A DNA stretch of 64,000 nt from Azospirillum cavernae (GTDB lineage: Bacteria > Pseudomonadota > Alphaproteobacteria > Azospirillales > Azospirillaceae). How positions within the stretch are numbered: the stretch's first letter is position 1; every line of letters starts with the position of its first letter. A program made the translations under genes and the position numbers. Location: positions 1,543,001-1,607,000 of the forward strand of contig NZ_QYUL01000002.1 of the NCBI RefSeq assembly GCF_003590795.1, in the 5' to 3' direction. The notes under the pieces are model-generated. The model worked only from the letters and a program-made list of their open reading frames with translations. It was not told where the DNA came from and made no database searches. Below, one piece after another: positions 47,506 to 58,346 of this stretch.

Positions 47506-49328
47506 GACTTGCCGCCCTCCAACTCCTCGCGCAGCGCCTCCAACTCCAGCCAGCGCTCTTCGGCGGCGACCAGATCGGATTGCTTGGCGTGGAGCTGCTC
47601 GCTGGTCTTCTGGAATTTGGCCGGGTTGCGGGTGAACAGGTCGGGGTCGGCCAACGCGCTTTCCAGCTTGGCGATCTCGGCGGACAGCGCGTCCATACGG
47701 GTCGGCAGCTCGTCCAGCTCGCGCTGGTCCTTGTAGCTCAGCTTGCCGCGCGGCTTGGCCGGGGCGGCGCTGGGCGTGGCGGCCTTCGGCTTGGCGGCGG
47801 GGGCGGTCGGGGTTTTGGCCGGGCGTTGGTTCAGATAGTCGGAATAGCCGCCCGCATATTCGGTGGCGGTGCCGTCGCCCTCCAGCGCGATGGTGCTCGT
47901 CACCAGCCGGTCGAGGAAATCACGGTCGTGGCTGACCAGCAAAAGCGTGCCCTGGTAGTCGCCCAGCACGTCTTCCAGCAGGTCGAGCGTGTCCATGTCG
48001 AGGTCGTTGGTCGGCTCGTCGAGGATCATCATGTTGCTGGGCTTGGCGAACAGCCGGGCCAGCAGCAGCCGGTTGCGCTCCCCGCCCGACAGTGACTTGA
48101 CCGGGCTGTCCAACTGGCGGGTGTCGAACAGGAAATCCTTGATGTAGCCGACGACGTGGCGCGACTGGCCGTTGACCATCACCGCGTCGCCGCCGAAGGG
48201 GCAGAGCACCTTGCGGATGGTGTCCTCGGGATCAAGCCCTTCGCGCCGCTGGTCGAAATAGGCGGTGTCCAGGTTGGTGCCCAGCTTGATGACGCCCTCG
48301 TCCGGCTCCAACTGGCCGGTCAGCATCTTCAGCAGGGTGGATTTCCCCGCCCCGTTCGGCCCAATCAGGCCAAGCCGGTCGCCGCGCAGGATGCGGGTGG
48401 AAAAGCCCTGGACGATGGTCTTCGGCCCGGTGTCGGACTGGAAGCTCTTGGAGATGTTGGTCGCTTCGATGACCAGCCGACCGCCGCGTTCGGCCTCGGC
48501 CACCGCCAGCTTGGCCTGTTGGCCGCCCCGGATGCGGTCGGCCCGGTCGCCGCGCAGGGCTTGCAGGTTGCGGACGCGGCCCATGTTGCGGGTGCGCCGG
48601 GCGGAAATGCCCTCGCGCATCCATTTGGTTTCGGCTTCGATCTTGCGGTCGAGCTTGTGGGCGGCGGCTTCTTCGGACTCGAAGATCTCCGCCTGCCACG
48701 TCTCGAATTCAGAAAAGCCGCGTTCGGTCGCCCGCACCGTGCCGCGATCCAGCCACAGCGTGCGCTTGGCCAGCCGGTTGAGGAAGCTGCGATCGTGCGA
48801 AATCAGCAGCAGGCCGCCGCGATAGGTCAGCAACTCCTCTTCCAACCATTCGATGGTCGGCAAATCCAGATGGTTGGTCGGCTCGTCCAGCAGCATGACG
48901 TCGGGGTTGCCGACCAGGGTGCGGGCCAGCGCGGTGCGCCGCGATTCGCCGCCCGACAGCGTGCGCGGGTCGCGGTCGCCCGCCACCTGCAAACGGTCGA
49001 GCACGGCGTCCACCCGGTGCGCCTCGTCCTGCTCGTCGGCGGGCAGGCCCTGCACGACGTAATCCTGGACGGTGGCGCAGCCGGTGAAGTCGGGTTCCTG
49101 CGGCAGATAGGCGACGCGCGCGCCGGGCTGCACGAACAGGGCGCCGGCGTCGGGCAGGATCTGTCCGGCCAACACCTTCAGCAGCGTCGATTTGCCCGAG
49201 CCGTTGCGCCCGACCAGACAGACGCGGTCGCCGCGCCCGATGGACACGTCGATGCTCTCGAACAGCGGACGACCGCCAAAGGTGACGGAAACGCCCTGAA
49301 GGGCCGTGATGGGAGCGGGAGGAGCCAT
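47502..49328 (-). CDS. ABC-F family ATPase, Uup-like
   Basis: A 608-residue soluble protein with two ABC cassettes. Walker A GRNGSGKST and GPNGAGKST, signature LSGGE twice, and Walker [11 protein letters not shown] and [10 protein letters not shown] are intact. The inter-domain linker is about 80 residues. A lysine-rich linker and a C-terminal coiled coil (AKLESALADP onwards) as in Uup end the protein. ABC-F proteins act on ribosomes or nucleic acids, not in transport. It is first in a four-gene operon. A second ABC-F gene, ettA, lies 12 kb away. Confidence 0.9.
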   Translation of the reverse strand: MAPPAPITALQGVSVTFGGRPLFESIDVSIGRGDRVCLVGRNGSGKSTLLKVLAGQILPDAGALFVQPGARVAYLPQEPDFTGCATVQDYVVQGLPADEQDEAHRVDAVLDRLQVAGDRDPRTLSGGESRRTALARTLVGNPDVMLLDEPTNHLDLPTIEWLEEELLTYRGGLLLISHDRSFLNRLAKRTLWLDRGTVRATERGFSEFETWQAEIFESEEAAAHKLDRKIEAETKWMREGISARRTRNMGRVRNLQALRGDRADRIRGGQQAKLAVAEAERGGRLVIEATNISKSFQSDTGPKTIVQGFSTRILRGDRLGLIGPNGAGKSTLLKMLTGQLEPDEGVIKLGTNLDTAYFDQRREGLDPEDTIRKVLCPFGGDAVMVNGQSRHVVGYIKDFLFDTRQLDSPVKSLSGGERNRLLLARLFAKPSNMMILDEPTNDLDMDTLDLLEDVLGDYQGTLLLVSHDRDFLDRLVTSTIALEGDGTATEYAGGYSDYLNQRPAKTPTAPAAKPKAATPSAAPAKPRGKLSYKDQRELDELPTRMDALSAEIAKLESALADPDLFTRNPAKFQKTSEQLHAKQSDLVAAEERWLELEALREELEGGKS

Positions 49329-49427
49329 GGACCGTTCGTGCGCCGGACTGCGGAAGGGAAGACCGGGGTTATAGCGCGGTCTTCCCCAATCCGGCGACGG
49401 TCAATTGCGCCGGGGCCGGGTTGCGCG

Positions 49428-50267
49428 TCAGGTCGCGGCGGGGGTGGTCGGGTTGGTGGCGGGATCGGCGGCGGGCGTCACCTGCTTTTCCTGCATCTTG
49501 AAACCGAAATAGGTGCCGTTGCTGATGCCGGTCAGGGCCAGCAGGTTGGTGGACAGCTCCGGCATCGCGTGATCGTGGACGACCTCGTACAGGAAGGACA
49601 CGCCCAGCACGAGGGTCCACATCAGCAACTGGAAACGGGCGATGTTGTAACCATGAACGTCGGTCAGCAGATCGTGCAGCACGCCCTTCGAGGTCGGGTA
49701 AAGCTCGGCGAGGCTGAGCGCCATCGCCGCCGTGTCGGGCGGCGTCGCGGCGGCGGCGGCCAGATAATTGGCGCGGTGCTTGTCCCGGTCGGCGGCGTCG
49801 TCCTTCGGCCCAGTGCTTGGGCGGTTGTCCTGGGTGGCCGACAGGACCGAGGTGCCGCCGACGATCCCCATCAGGGCCATCGCCCCGGTCGAGATGGTGT
49901 CCATCGAGCCGGTAATCGGCAGCAGCCATGTGTAAGAGGCGGTGACGACCCCGCTCCACCACAAAAGCTGAAAGCGCGACAGGCTGTAGGGGGCGACGTA
50001 CCCCTTGGGCTGCGGCACGTCGGGATAGACCGTCACCGAATCGCGCCCGAAACGCCGGAAAAACGCCAGAATGAACAGCCCGCCGACCAGCGCGGCCAGG
50101 ATGACCGGCAGCTTGAGGTCGGCGTTCACAACCGCTGTGACGGCCGAGGGCGCCGTGACGGTCGAGGATGGCGCGGCGGCGGCGCCCTGCGCCCACGCCC
50201 CGGACGGACGTCCAACCAGCAGCCCCAGCAGCAGGGCAAGCCCAACATCGGCAACGCGGCGCGCCAT
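49428..50267 (-). CDS. membrane protein with two similar halves, unknown function
   Basis: A 279-residue protein. An N-terminal signal-like segment (VGLALLLGLLVGRPSGAWAQ) and a further helix (LPVILAALVGGLFILAFF) precede two related units. The first reads YSLSRFQLLWWSGVVTASYT, then MALMGIVGGTSV; the second reads YNIARFQLLMWTLVLGVSF, then LLALTGISNGTYFGFK. The two are separated by a charged loop of about 65 residues. The repeated pattern occurs in membrane proteins of many bacteria, as far as I recall, without assigned function. The ATG at 50267 is preceded by GGAGA; an alternative starts five codons upstream. It stands alone. Confidence 0.75.
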   Translation of the reverse strand: MARRVADVGLALLLGLLVGRPSGAWAQGAAAAPSSTVTAPSAVTAVVNADLKLPVILAALVGGLFILAFFRRFGRDSVTVYPDVPQPKGYVAPYSLSRFQLLWWSGVVTASYTWLLPITGSMDTISTGAMALMGIVGGTSVLSATQDNRPSTGPKDDAADRDKHRANYLAAAAATPPDTAAMALSLAELYPTSKGVLHDLLTDVHGYNIARFQLLMWTLVLGVSFLYEVVHDHAMPELSTNLLALTGISNGTYFGFKMQEKQVTPAADPATNPTTPAAT

Positions 50268-50399
50268 CCCGTTCTCTCCCATAAAGGCGGCGGGCGCGAC
50301 GGGCGGCCCGCTGGTTGGGGGAATCCTACGTCAGATAACGGGAAGCTCGGCAATGAGAATCAAAAAAGGGACGGCGCCCACTCATTGATGCGCGCGGTG

Positions 50400-51170
50400 T
50401 TAAGCCAGGGTGGGCGCGTTTTCCCGCAGCTTCTTCACACGGTCATAGGCGGCGTTGATGATGGCGAGCTTGTGGGTGGCCTGATCGACGAACTCCTGCG
50501 GCATGCCCTGGGCCACCAGAAGATCGGGGTGATGCTCGCGCACCAGCCGACGATGCGCCGCCTTGATCGCCGCGTCGTCGGCGTCGCGGGCGACGCCCAG
50601 AACTTGATAGGGGTCGGGGTCGGCGGGTTGGCCCGCCCGGTGATGACCGGCGACGATCCGCTCAAAATCACGGTCGGAAAAGCCGAAGATCCCGGCGACG
50701 CGGTAAAGATAGGCGACCTCCGTCTCGTGCAACTCGTCATCGGCCTCGGCGATCATCAGCAGGCTGTCGAGCAGCTCTTCCAGCACCGCGTGGCGGTCCT
50801 CGAACAGGACGGCGATTTGCTGGGCGTACTCTTCAAAGCCGTGGGTGTCGCGGCGGGCGAGATCGAAGATGCGCCCGACATTCTCCAACTCCTCCGGCGG
50901 CACCCGGAAGAGCCGCTTGAAGGTGTCGATCTCCACCCGCTTCACCACCCCGTCGGCCCGCGCCATTTTGGCCGACAGGGCGATGACGCCGATGGTGAAG
51001 GCGATGGATTGGGTGGGGGCCGTCCCGTCGTCAGCGGGCGCTGGCGCGTCGCCGCCGCCGTCGTTGAGCCGGTCCACCGCGTGACCGGCCAGCGTGCCGA
51101 GCAGCGCGCCCAGCGGCCCGCCGATGGCGAAGCCCGCCGCCCCGCCCAGAATTTTGCCCCAGATGCTCAT
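50400..51170 (-). CDS. TerB-DnaJ domain co-chaperone (DjlA-like)
   Basis: A 256-residue protein. The N-terminus has a glycine-zipper type hydrophobic segment (LGGAAGFAIGGPLGALLGTL), probably membrane-associated. A TerB-like helical domain spans about 55-180. A C-terminal J-domain (about 190-250) has the HPD motif in REHHPDLL. The layout is that of DjlA, a DnaK co-chaperone linked to envelope stress. The ATG at 51170 (MSIWGKIL) fits; MAMSIW two codons upstream is possible. It appears monocistronic. Confidence 0.88.
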   Translation of the reverse strand: MSIWGKILGGAAGFAIGGPLGALLGTLAGHAVDRLNDGGGDAPAPADDGTAPTQSIAFTIGVIALSAKMARADGVVKRVEIDTFKRLFRVPPEELENVGRIFDLARRDTHGFEEYAQQIAVLFEDRHAVLEELLDSLLMIAEADDELHETEVAYLYRVAGIFGFSDRDFERIVAGHHRAGQPADPDPYQVLGVARDADDAAIKAAHRRLVREHHPDLLVAQGMPQEFVDQATHKLAIINAAYDRVKKLRENAPTLA

Positions 51171-51459
51171 CGCCATGGTCCGCGCCGTGAAGGTGGCGAC
51201 CATCATAAAGGCTTGACGACGCTGGGCCAACTGTGGCGAGGCCGCAACAGCGCGCCGATGTTCGCTTTGGAATTCTCTAATGAACGCTTGCGAAATTCCA
51301 GGAAATCGCCATGTTGCAGTGCACAAGAGCGGCGCGCGATCAATGCGCCGCCATCGGTTCCCGCATCAGGCCAAAACACAATGGCTGTGGAACCAACGAT
51401 CCAGGGACGAACGTTCTGCGCAATGCGTTTTCGTAATTCGAGAACCGTGAGCGAGAGCC

Positions 51460-52023
51460 ATGCCTGTCATCCGCAAGATCCTGCCGACCGAACTGCCCCT
51501 CTACCGGGCGCATCTTCTTCGCCTTGATCGCGCCGACCGCTACGCCCGCTTCACCGGAACGGTGTCGGACGAGTCGCTGACGCGGCATTGCGCGGGCATC
51601 GACTGGAGCCGCACGATCCTGATCGGCGCCTTCCTGAACGGTGAGCTGCGCGCCGCGATCGAGCTGTGCAGCGACCGCATCCTGTGGCCGAACGAGGCTG
51701 AATTCGGCGTCAGCGTCGAAAAAGATCTGCAAGGGCGCGGCGTCGGCAGCACCCTGATCCGCCGCGCTTTGACGGTGGCGCGCAACCGTTCCGTCGGGCG
51801 GGTCCACATCCAGTGTCTGGCCGAGAATGTGCGGATGCGGGCGCTGGCCCGCCGATTCGGCGGTCGGTCCAGCATCGAGTGCGGCGAAATCGCCGCCAGC
51901 TTCGAATTGCCGCCGCCCAACCAGTTCTCCTTCGCCCTGGAAGCGCTGGAAGATGGGGCCGGAGCCTTCAACTCCATGCTCGCCAGCTTCGCCAGCGGGC
52001 CGCAACAGCGCGCGGCGGCCTGA
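51460..52023 (+). CDS. GNAT-family N-acetyltransferase
   Basis: A 187-residue protein. The acetyl-CoA-binding segment is VSVEKDLQGRGVGSTLIRRA, fitting Q/RxxGxG/A. The N-terminal region (LPLYRAHLLRLDRADRYARF) resembles the group of GNAT proteins seen in proteobacterial genomes. The C-terminus from residue 150 is a helical extension ending in QQRAAA. The acceptor substrate is unknown. It precedes the 5-oxoprolinase gene by 118 bases, without evident functional link. Confidence 0.85.
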   Translation: MPVIRKILPTELPLYRAHLLRLDRADRYARFTGTVSDESLTRHCAGIDWSRTILIGAFLNGELRAAIELCSDRILWPNEAEFGVSVEKDLQGRGVGSTLIRRALTVARNRSVGRVHIQCLAENVRMRALARRFGGRSSIECGEIAASFELPPPNQFSFALEALEDGAGAFNSMLASFASGPQQRAAA

Positions 52024-52140
52024 TTGCTCTGGAAAATCCACCGCTCCGCCGCATCAAGCCGTTGACGTTGGCCGCCGGATGGCGAAACTCCGGCGGCGAG
52101 CGTGGCGCGTCTGCCGCGCGGCGACAGCGTGGGTGCGAGC

Positions 52141-55100
52141 ATGAGCGGGATCAAGCGTGACGGTGTGGAACAGAACGGCGCTGGCCCGACCGGAAAGCCG
52201 CGCTGGCAATTCTGGATCGACCGTGGCGGCACCTTCACCGACATCGTCGCCCGCCGTCCCGATGGAACGGTGGTCACGCACAAGCTGCTGTCGGACAACC
52301 CCGAACGCTACGCCGACGCCGCCGTCCAGGGCGTGCGCGACCTGCTGGGGCTGAAGCCCGGCGATCCGCTGCCGGTCGAGGCGGTGGCCGCCGTCAAGAT
52401 GGGAACCACCGTCGCCACCAACGCCCTGTTGGAGCGCAAGGGCGAGCCGACGGTCCTGGTCATCACCGAAGGATTCGGCGACCAGCTCCGCATCGGTCAT
52501 CAGGCCCGGCCCAAGATTTTCGCCCGCCGCATCCAACTGCCCGAACAGCTTTACGCCCGCGTGGTCGAGGCGCCGGAACGGGTGATGGCCGATGGCCGGG
52601 TGTTGAAGCCCATCGATCTGCACACCGTCCGCCGGGGGCTGGAGGAGGCGTTCCGCGCGGGCTACCGCGCCGCCGCCGTCGTGCTGATGCACGGCTACCG
52701 CTACCCCGAGCATGAACGTCAGGTCGCCTCGCTGGCGCGCGCCGTCGGCTTCACCCAGGTGTCGGTGAGCCATCTGGTCAGCCCGCTGATGAAGCTGGTC
52801 GGGCGTGGCGACACCACGGTGGCCGACGCCTATCTGTCGCCCATCCTGCGCCGCTACGTGGACCGGCTGGCCGGGGATCTCAGCGGCGAGGCGGGGACCA
52901 TCCCCCTGATGTTCATGCAGTCGAACGGCGGCCTGACCGACGCCAACCGTTTCCAGGGCAAGGACGCCATCCTGTCCGGCCCGGCGGGCGGCGTCGTCGG
53001 CGCGGTGCGTACGGCGCGGATGGCCGGATTCGACAAGGTCATCGGCTTCGACATGGGCGGCACCTCGACCGACGTGTCGCATTACGCCGGGGAGTATGAG
53101 CGCGCCTTCGACACCATCGTCGCCGGGGTGCGGGTGCGCGCGCCGATGATGAACATCCACACGGTGGCGGCGGGCGGCGGTTCGCTCTGCGTCTTCGACG
53201 GCACGCGCTTCCGCGTCGGGCCGGACAGCGCCGGGGCCAACCCCGGCCCGGCCTGCTACCGGCGCGGCGGCCCGCTGACCGTCACCGACTGCAACGTGAT
53301 GGTCGGCAAGCTGCAACCGCGCTTCTTCCCCCAGGTCTTCGGCCCGACCGGCGGCCAGCCGCTCGACGCCGAGGTGGTGAAGGCGCGCTTCACCGAATTG
53401 GCCGAAACGGTCAACGCCAAGCTGGGCACGGCGATGACGCCCAAGCAGGTCGCCGAAGGCTTCCTGCGCGTGGCGGTGGACAACATGGCCAACGCCATCA
53501 AGAAAATCTCGGTGGAGCGCGGCCACGACGTCACCGGCTACACGCTGAACGGTTTCGGCGGGGCGGCGGGGCAGCATGTCTGCGCCGTGGCCGATTCGCT
53601 GGGCATGACGCGCGTCTTCCTGCACCCGCAGGCGGGCGTGTTGTCGGCCTACGGCATCGGGCTGGCCGACATCGTCGCCATCCGCGAGCGCGCCGTCGAA
53701 GGGCCGCTGAGCGACGCCGTGGTGGACCGGCTGACCCTGCTCTTCACCGATCTGGAAAGCGAGGGGCGGGCGGAGCTGACCCGCCAGGGCGTCGCGCCGG
53801 AGCGGCAGGTCGTCCATCGCCGCGTTCATGTCAAGGCGGCGGGATCGGACACCGCGCTGGCGGTTCCCTTCGGCTCCCGCGTCATCATGGCGGCGGCGTT
53901 CGAGACGGCGCACCGGCAGCGCTACGGCTTCCTCACCCCCGGCTCGGCGCTGGAGGTCGAATCGGTGACGCTGGAGGCCATCGGCCTGACCGACGCCCCC
54001 GACGATCCCGACGTGACCGGCTCGACCGGCGCCTTGCCGCGCCGACTGGCCACGGTGACTCTGCACACCGGCGGCAAGGACCGCGAGGCGCCGCTGTACG
54101 ACCGCGCCCAGTTGCAGCCCGGCAACCGCATCGTCGGCCCGGCGGTGCTGGCCGAGGCGGTCGCCACCACGGTGATCGAACCGGGCTGGATCGCCGAGGT
54201 GACGCGCAAGAATCATCTGGTGCTGACCCGTCTGGAGCCGGTCAACCAGCGGCTGGCCGCTGGAACCAAGGTCGATCCGGTGACGCTGGAGGTCTTCAAC
54301 AACCTGTTCATGTCCATCGCCGAGCGCATGGGCGTGACGCTGGAAAAGACCGCCCGTTCGGTGAACATCAAGGAGCGGCTGGATTTCTCCTGCGCCCTGT
54401 TCGACCGCGACGGCGGCTTGATCGCCAACGCCCCGCACATGCCGGTGCATCTGGGATCCATGGGCGAAAGCGTGCGCGCGGTGAAGGAGCGGCGCGAGGG
54501 CGTCTTCGCCCCCGGCGAGGTCTTCGCGCTGAACGACCCGTACCATGGCGGGACCCATCTGCCCGACATCACCGTCGTCTCGCCGGTGTTCGACGAGGCC
54601 GGGCGCGAGCTGCTGTTCTTCGTCGCCTCGCGCGGGCATCACGCCGACGTCGGCGGCGTCACCCCCGGCTCGATGCCGCCCGACAGCCTGACCATCGCCG
54701 ACGAAGGCGTGCTGTTGGATTGCGTGCCGCTGGTCGAAAACGGCCAGTTCCGCGAAGAGGCCCTGTTGGCGCTGCTGGGATCCGGCCCCTATCCGGCGCG
54801 CAACCCGGCGCAGAACATCGGCGACCTGAAGGCGCAGATCGCGGCGAACGAGCAGGGCGCGCGCGACCTGCACCGCATCGTCCGCCTGCACGGCTTGCCG
54901 ACGGTCAACGCCTATATGGGCCATGTCCAGGACAACGCCGAGGAGCAGGTGCGCCGCGCCATCGGCGTGCTGCGCGACGGGGCGTTCTCGCTGTCGCTCG
55001 ACAATGGCGCCACGATCAAGCTGACCGTCTCCATCGACCGGACCAAGCGGTCGGCCAAGGTCGATTTCACCGGCACCAGCGCCCAACTGCCCAACAATTT

Positions 55101-55809
55101 CAACGCGCCGTCGTCGGTCTGCCGGGCGGCGGTGCTTTACGTCTTCCGCACGTTGGTGGACGACGACATCCCGATGAACGAGGGCTGTTTGCGCCCCATC
55201 GAGATCGTCATCCCCGAAGGCTCGATGCTGGCCCCCAAATTCCCCGCCGCCGTGGTGGCGGGCAACGTCGAAACCAGCCAATGCATCGTGGACGCCCTGT
55301 TCGGCGCGCTGCGGGTGATGGCCTCGGCGCAGGGGACGATGAACAATCTGACCTTCGGCAACCAGTGGCACCAATATTACGAAACGATTTGCGGCGGGTC
55401 GGGGGCTGGCAACGGCTTTGACGGCACCGACGCGGTGCAGACCCACATGACCAACTCCCGCCTGACCGACCCGGAGGTGTTGGAATGGCGTTTCCCGGTG
55501 TTGGTCGAAAGCTTCCGCATTCGGCGCGGGTCGGGCGGGGGCGGGCGCTGGCGCGGCGGCGACGGCGTGTCGCGCCGCCTGCGCTTTCTGGAGCCGATGA
55601 CCGCCGCCATCCTGGCCAACCGCCGCCGGGTCGCGCCCTTTGGCTTGAGCGGCGGCATGGACGGCGCGGTGGGGCGGACCTGGCTGCTGCGGGTGGACGG
55701 CACGGTGCAGGAGCTGGCCCCGCAGGACCGGGTCGCCGTCATTCCCGGCGACGCCCTGGTGGTGGAAACGCCGGGCGGCGGCGGCTATGGCGATGTGATG
55801 GCGTCCTGA
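52141..55809 (+). CDS. fused hydantoinase A/B (5-oxoprolinase-type) protein
   Basis: A 1222-residue single chain carrying both subunits of the ATP-dependent 5-oxoprolinase/hydantoinase family. HyuA part: [16 protein letters not shown] at the N-terminus, [15 protein letters not shown] and [14 protein letters not shown]. HyuB part from about 705: [27 protein letters not shown]-like and [16 protein letters not shown]. The fusion and length match eukaryotic-type and many bacterial 5-oxoprolinases, which open 5-oxo-L-proline to glutamate with ATP. N-methylhydantoinase or acetophenone-type activity is a possible alternative. A FAD-linked dehydrogenase follows 146 bases later. Confidence 0.9.
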   Translation: MSGIKRDGVEQNGAGPTGKPRWQFWIDRGGTFTDIVARRPDGTVVTHKLLSDNPERYADAAVQGVRDLLGLKPGDPLPVEAVAAVKMGTTVATNALLERKGEPTVLVITEGFGDQLRIGHQARPKIFARRIQLPEQLYARVVEAPERVMADGRVLKPIDLHTVRRGLEEAFRAGYRAAAVVLMHGYRYPEHERQVASLARAVGFTQVSVSHLVSPLMKLVGRGDTTVADAYLSPILRRYVDRLAGDLSGEAGTIPLMFMQSNGGLTDANRFQGKDAILSGPAGGVVGAVRTARMAGFDKVIGFDMGGTSTDVSHYAGEYERAFDTIVAGVRVRAPMMNIHTVAAGGGSLCVFDGTRFRVGPDSAGANPGPACYRRGGPLTVTDCNVMVGKLQPRFFPQVFGPTGGQPLDAEVVKARFTELAETVNAKLGTAMTPKQVAEGFLRVAVDNMANAIKKISVERGHDVTGYTLNGFGGAAGQHVCAVADSLGMTRVFLHPQAGVLSAYGIGLADIVAIRERAVEGPLSDAVVDRLTLLFTDLESEGRAELTRQGVAPERQVVHRRVHVKAAGSDTALAVPFGSRVIMAAAFETAHRQRYGFLTPGSALEVESVTLEAIGLTDAPDDPDVTGSTGALPRRLATVTLHTGGKDREAPLYDRAQLQPGNRIVGPAVLAEAVATTVIEPGWIAEVTRKNHLVLTRLEPVNQRLAAGTKVDPVTLEVFNNLFMSIAERMGVTLEKTARSVNIKERLDFSCALFDRDGGLIANAPHMPVHLGSMGESVRAVKERREGVFAPGEVFALNDPYHGGTHLPDITVVSPVFDEAGRELLFFVASRGHHADVGGVTPGSMPPDSLTIADEGVLLDCVPLVENGQFREEALLALLGSGPYPARNPAQNIGDLKAQIAANEQGARDLHRIVRLHGLPTVNAYMGHVQDNAEEQVRRAIGVLRDGAFSLSLDNGATIKLTVSIDRTKRSAKVDFTGTSAQLPNNFNAPSSVCRAAVLYVFRTLVDDDIPMNEGCLRPIEIVIPEGSMLAPKFPAAVVAGNVETSQCIVDALFGALRVMASAQGTMNNLTFGNQWHQYYETICGGSGAGNGFDGTDAVQTHMTNSRLTDPEVLEWRFPVLVESFRIRRGSGGGGRWRGGDGVSRRLRFLEPMTAAILANRRRVAPFGLSGGMDGAVGRTWLLRVDGTVQELAPQDRVAVIPGDALVVETPGGGGYGDVMAS

Positions 55810-55954
55810 CGGATCTGACGGGCGAGGGTGGGGGAGGGCGCGTCCCTCCTCCGCATTCCACCCCTGCGCTTTGCCCGTCTTGCCAGGGGCTTGCCCGCCG
55901 TCTTAGCCTCCCTTGGTCATACCAACGAACCCAGGACCGGGGAGGACACCGCCC

Positions 55955-57358
55955 ATGACCGCCATCGCCACCACCCAGCCGCGCGCGGCGCTGACCGAAG
56001 AGGCGCGGGCCGAGTTGACGGCGCTGCTGGGCGAGCGGTTCAGCACCTCCGGCCCGGTGCGCGAGCATCACGGCAAGGATGAATCCTACCACACGCCCTT
56101 TCCGCCCGACGGGGTGGCCTTCGCGCTCTCGACCGAAGAGGTCAGCGCGATCGTCAAGATTTGCGCCAAGCACAAGCTGCCGATCATCCCGTTTGGCACG
56201 GGGACGTCGCTGGAGGGCGGGATCGCGGCGTTGCGCGGCGGCGTGACCATCGACGTTTCGGGCATGAACAGCATCCTGCGCGTCAGCCCGGACGATCTGG
56301 ACGTCACCGTCCAGGCGGGCGTGACCCGCAAGCGCCTGAATGAGCATCTGCGCGACACCGGCCTGTTTTTCCCCATCGACCCCGGCGCCGACGCCTCGCT
56401 GGGCGGCATGGCGGCGACGCGGGCCAGCGGCACCAACGCCGTGCGGTACGGCACCATGCGCGAAAACGTGCTGGGCCTGACGGTGGTTCTGGCCGATGGC
56501 CGCATCATCAAGACCGGCGGACGGGCGCGCAAATCGGCGGCGGGCTATGACCTGACCCGACTGTTCGTCGGCTCCGAAGGGACGCTGGGAATCATCACCG
56601 AAGTGACGCTGAAGCTCTACGGCATCCCCGAGGCGATTTCCTCGGCGGTCTGCGCCTTTTCGGACATTCGCGGCGCGGTCAACACGGTGATCCAGACCAT
56701 CCAGGTCGGCATCCCGGTCGCCCGCATCGAGCTGTTGGACGAGGTCCAGATGGACGCCGTCAACAAATACTCCAAGCTGACTTACGCCGTCGCCCCGACC
56801 CTGTTCTTTGAATTCCACGGCACCGAGGCCGGGGTGAAGGAACAGGCGGAAATGGCCGCCGCCATCGCGCAGGAGCATGGCGGGATGGAGTTCACCTGGG
56901 CGACCCGCCCGGAGGACCGCTCCCGCCTGTGGCAGGCGCGGCACGATGGCTATTACGCGGCGCTGGCGCTGCGTCCGGGGTCGAAGGGTTGGCCGACCGA
57001 CGTCTGCGTGCCGATTTCGCGGCTGGCCGACTGCATCCTGGAAACCAAGAAGGATTTGGCCGAATCCAACATGCTGGCCCCGATGGTCGGCCATGTCGGT
57101 GACGGCAATTTCCATCTGGTCTACGTCATCGACCCCGACAAGCCGGAGGAAATGGCCGAGGCCCAGCGCCTGAACGACCGCATGGTGACGCGGGCGCTGG
57201 CGATGGGCGGCACCTGCACCGGCGAGCACGGAATCGGCTATGGCAAGATGGCGTTTCTGGAGCAGGAGGCCGGTGAGGCCTACGCCGTCATGGGCGAGCT
57301 GAAACGGTCGCTGGACCCGCACAACCTGATGAATCCGGGCAAGATCGTGCGGGTGTGA
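55955..57358 (+). CDS. FAD-linked oxidase, D-lactate/glycolate dehydrogenase type
   Basis: A 467-residue flavoprotein of the GlcD/Dld family. The PCMH-type FAD-binding motif is PFGTGTSLEGG, then GADASLGGMAATRASGTNAVRYG. The C-terminal FAD-oxidase domain has MVGHVGDGNFH with the metal-binding histidine and TCTGEHGIGYGK. It oxidises a D-2-hydroxy acid such as D-lactate and passes electrons to the respiratory chain or a partner. No GlcE/GlcF genes are adjacent, so a D-lactate dehydrogenase (cytochrome) type role is likelier than glycolate oxidase. GGAGG precedes the ATG. Confidence 0.9.
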   Translation: MTAIATTQPRAALTEEARAELTALLGERFSTSGPVREHHGKDESYHTPFPPDGVAFALSTEEVSAIVKICAKHKLPIIPFGTGTSLEGGIAALRGGVTIDVSGMNSILRVSPDDLDVTVQAGVTRKRLNEHLRDTGLFFPIDPGADASLGGMAATRASGTNAVRYGTMRENVLGLTVVLADGRIIKTGGRARKSAAGYDLTRLFVGSEGTLGIITEVTLKLYGIPEAISSAVCAFSDIRGAVNTVIQTIQVGIPVARIELLDEVQMDAVNKYSKLTYAVAPTLFFEFHGTEAGVKEQAEMAAAIAQEHGGMEFTWATRPEDRSRLWQARHDGYYAALALRPGSKGWPTDVCVPISRLADCILETKKDLAESNMLAPMVGHVGDGNFHLVYVIDPDKPEEMAEAQRLNDRMVTRALAMGGTCTGEHGIGYGKMAFLEQEAGEAYAVMGELKRSLDPHNLMNPGKIVRV

Positions 57359-57552
57359 TCGGATGTGACCGGCTGGGGCGGCGGTTGACGTCGCCCCACC
57401 TTTGTCACGTGTGCGAAACAATCATACGAAAAGTGATGATCTAAAGACATTAAGCGATTGAAAAGGCCGAATTGCCAAGGCACCGTGATCGGGCCGCTCA
57501 TCGGCGCGGTCAGCCATCCCGGCGCGCCGCAGACATTCAGGGGAGACCCACC

Positions 57553-57813
57553 ATGAAGTTTGTCGCCATGGCTTTTCTGTCTCTTGGTGTGTTGTGCGCG
57601 GGCGGACTCGCCCAGGCGGACGACAACGCCAAATGGGTCGCCCAGTGCCAGAAGGACAATTCCGACGCCAAGGTGTCGCCGGACGTCGTCACCAAATACT
57701 GCACCTGCATGAACAACAAGATGAGCGACAGCGAAACCCGCACCATCACCGAATGGGAAAAGGCCAACCCTCAGAGCCGCAAGGCTTGCGAAAAGGAAGC
57801 GGGTTGGATGTGA
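57553..57813 (+). CDS. small secreted cysteine-containing protein
   Basis: An 86-residue protein. A signal peptide (MKFVAMAFLSLGVLCAGGLAQADD) with cleavage likely after AQA is followed by a charged mature domain of about 64 residues. Its four cysteines (QCQKDN, YCTCMN, KACEKE) could form two disulfides in the periplasm. A GGGGAGA ribosome site supports the ATG. I do not recognise the family. A bidirectional terminator follows. Confidence 0.75.
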   Translation: MKFVAMAFLSLGVLCAGGLAQADDNAKWVAQCQKDNSDAKVSPDVVTKYCTCMNNKMSDSETRTITEWEKANPQSRKACEKEAGWM

Positions 57814-57832
57814 TGTGAGGGTGAAGCAAGAG

Positions 57833-57864
57833 AAAAAGGCCCGGTGATCGCTCCGGGCCTTTTT
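57833..57864. terminator. bidirectional rho-independent terminator
   Basis: AAAAAGGCCCGG and CCGGGCCTTTTT form a 12-bp stem with an 8-base loop. The A-run before and T-run after serve both the secreted-protein gene (+) and the DUF2269 gene (-), which converge here. Confidence 0.93.
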
Positions 57865-57875
57865 GTTTCTGAGAA

Positions 57876-58346
57876 TCACAAGATGGGGCGTTGAATCATC
57901 AGGTGAATGATGACCAAAACAGCGCCAAAAGCGGGCCAGCCTAGAACAAACCACCACCTTGCGCATCGCTGGTAGGTTGGGGGAAGGGGATGACGGCTGA
58001 GAGCGGCTTCGGTCGCCAGATCACGCATGCGAATCTGGAGCCAAACGACGGGAAGCCAACAGACGCCAGCCAGCACGTACAACGCGACGGAGGCCGTCAA
58101 CCAGCGGTCACTCCAGCCATAGCCGACCATCCAGGCCAGGATCACGCCGCTGATCGGCTGGACGATCACCGCCGGGGTGGTGAACAGCCAATCCGCCCAG
58201 ACCACATTGTGGGCAACCGCCGAGATCACGGCGGCGTTTTGGCTGCGATGGGCCATCCACATTTGGAACGCGGTGCCAAGGCCAGTGCCAAAAATCACCA
58301 TGGCGCTGACAATGTGCAGATATTTTAGCCAGAGATAGCTGTCCAT
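57876..58346 (-). CDS. DUF2269 family membrane protein
   Basis: A 156-residue protein with four predicted membrane helices. The start MDSYLWLKYLHIVSAMVIFG with a helix-1 histidine is typical of DUF2269. Members often accompany SDR/DoxX-like genes, as here. The ATG at 58346 lies 21 bases inside the preceding gene, so the two overlap and are probably translationally coupled. Function is unknown; the conserved histidines suggest haem or metal binding, but this is inference. A terminator lies directly downstream. Confidence 0.82.
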   Translation of the reverse strand: MDSYLWLKYLHIVSAMVIFGTGLGTAFQMWMAHRSQNAAVISAVAHNVVWADWLFTTPAVIVQPISGVILAWMVGYGWSDRWLTASVALYVLAGVCWLPVVWLQIRMRDLATEAALSRHPLPPTYQRCARWWFVLGWPAFGAVLVIIHLMIQRPIL

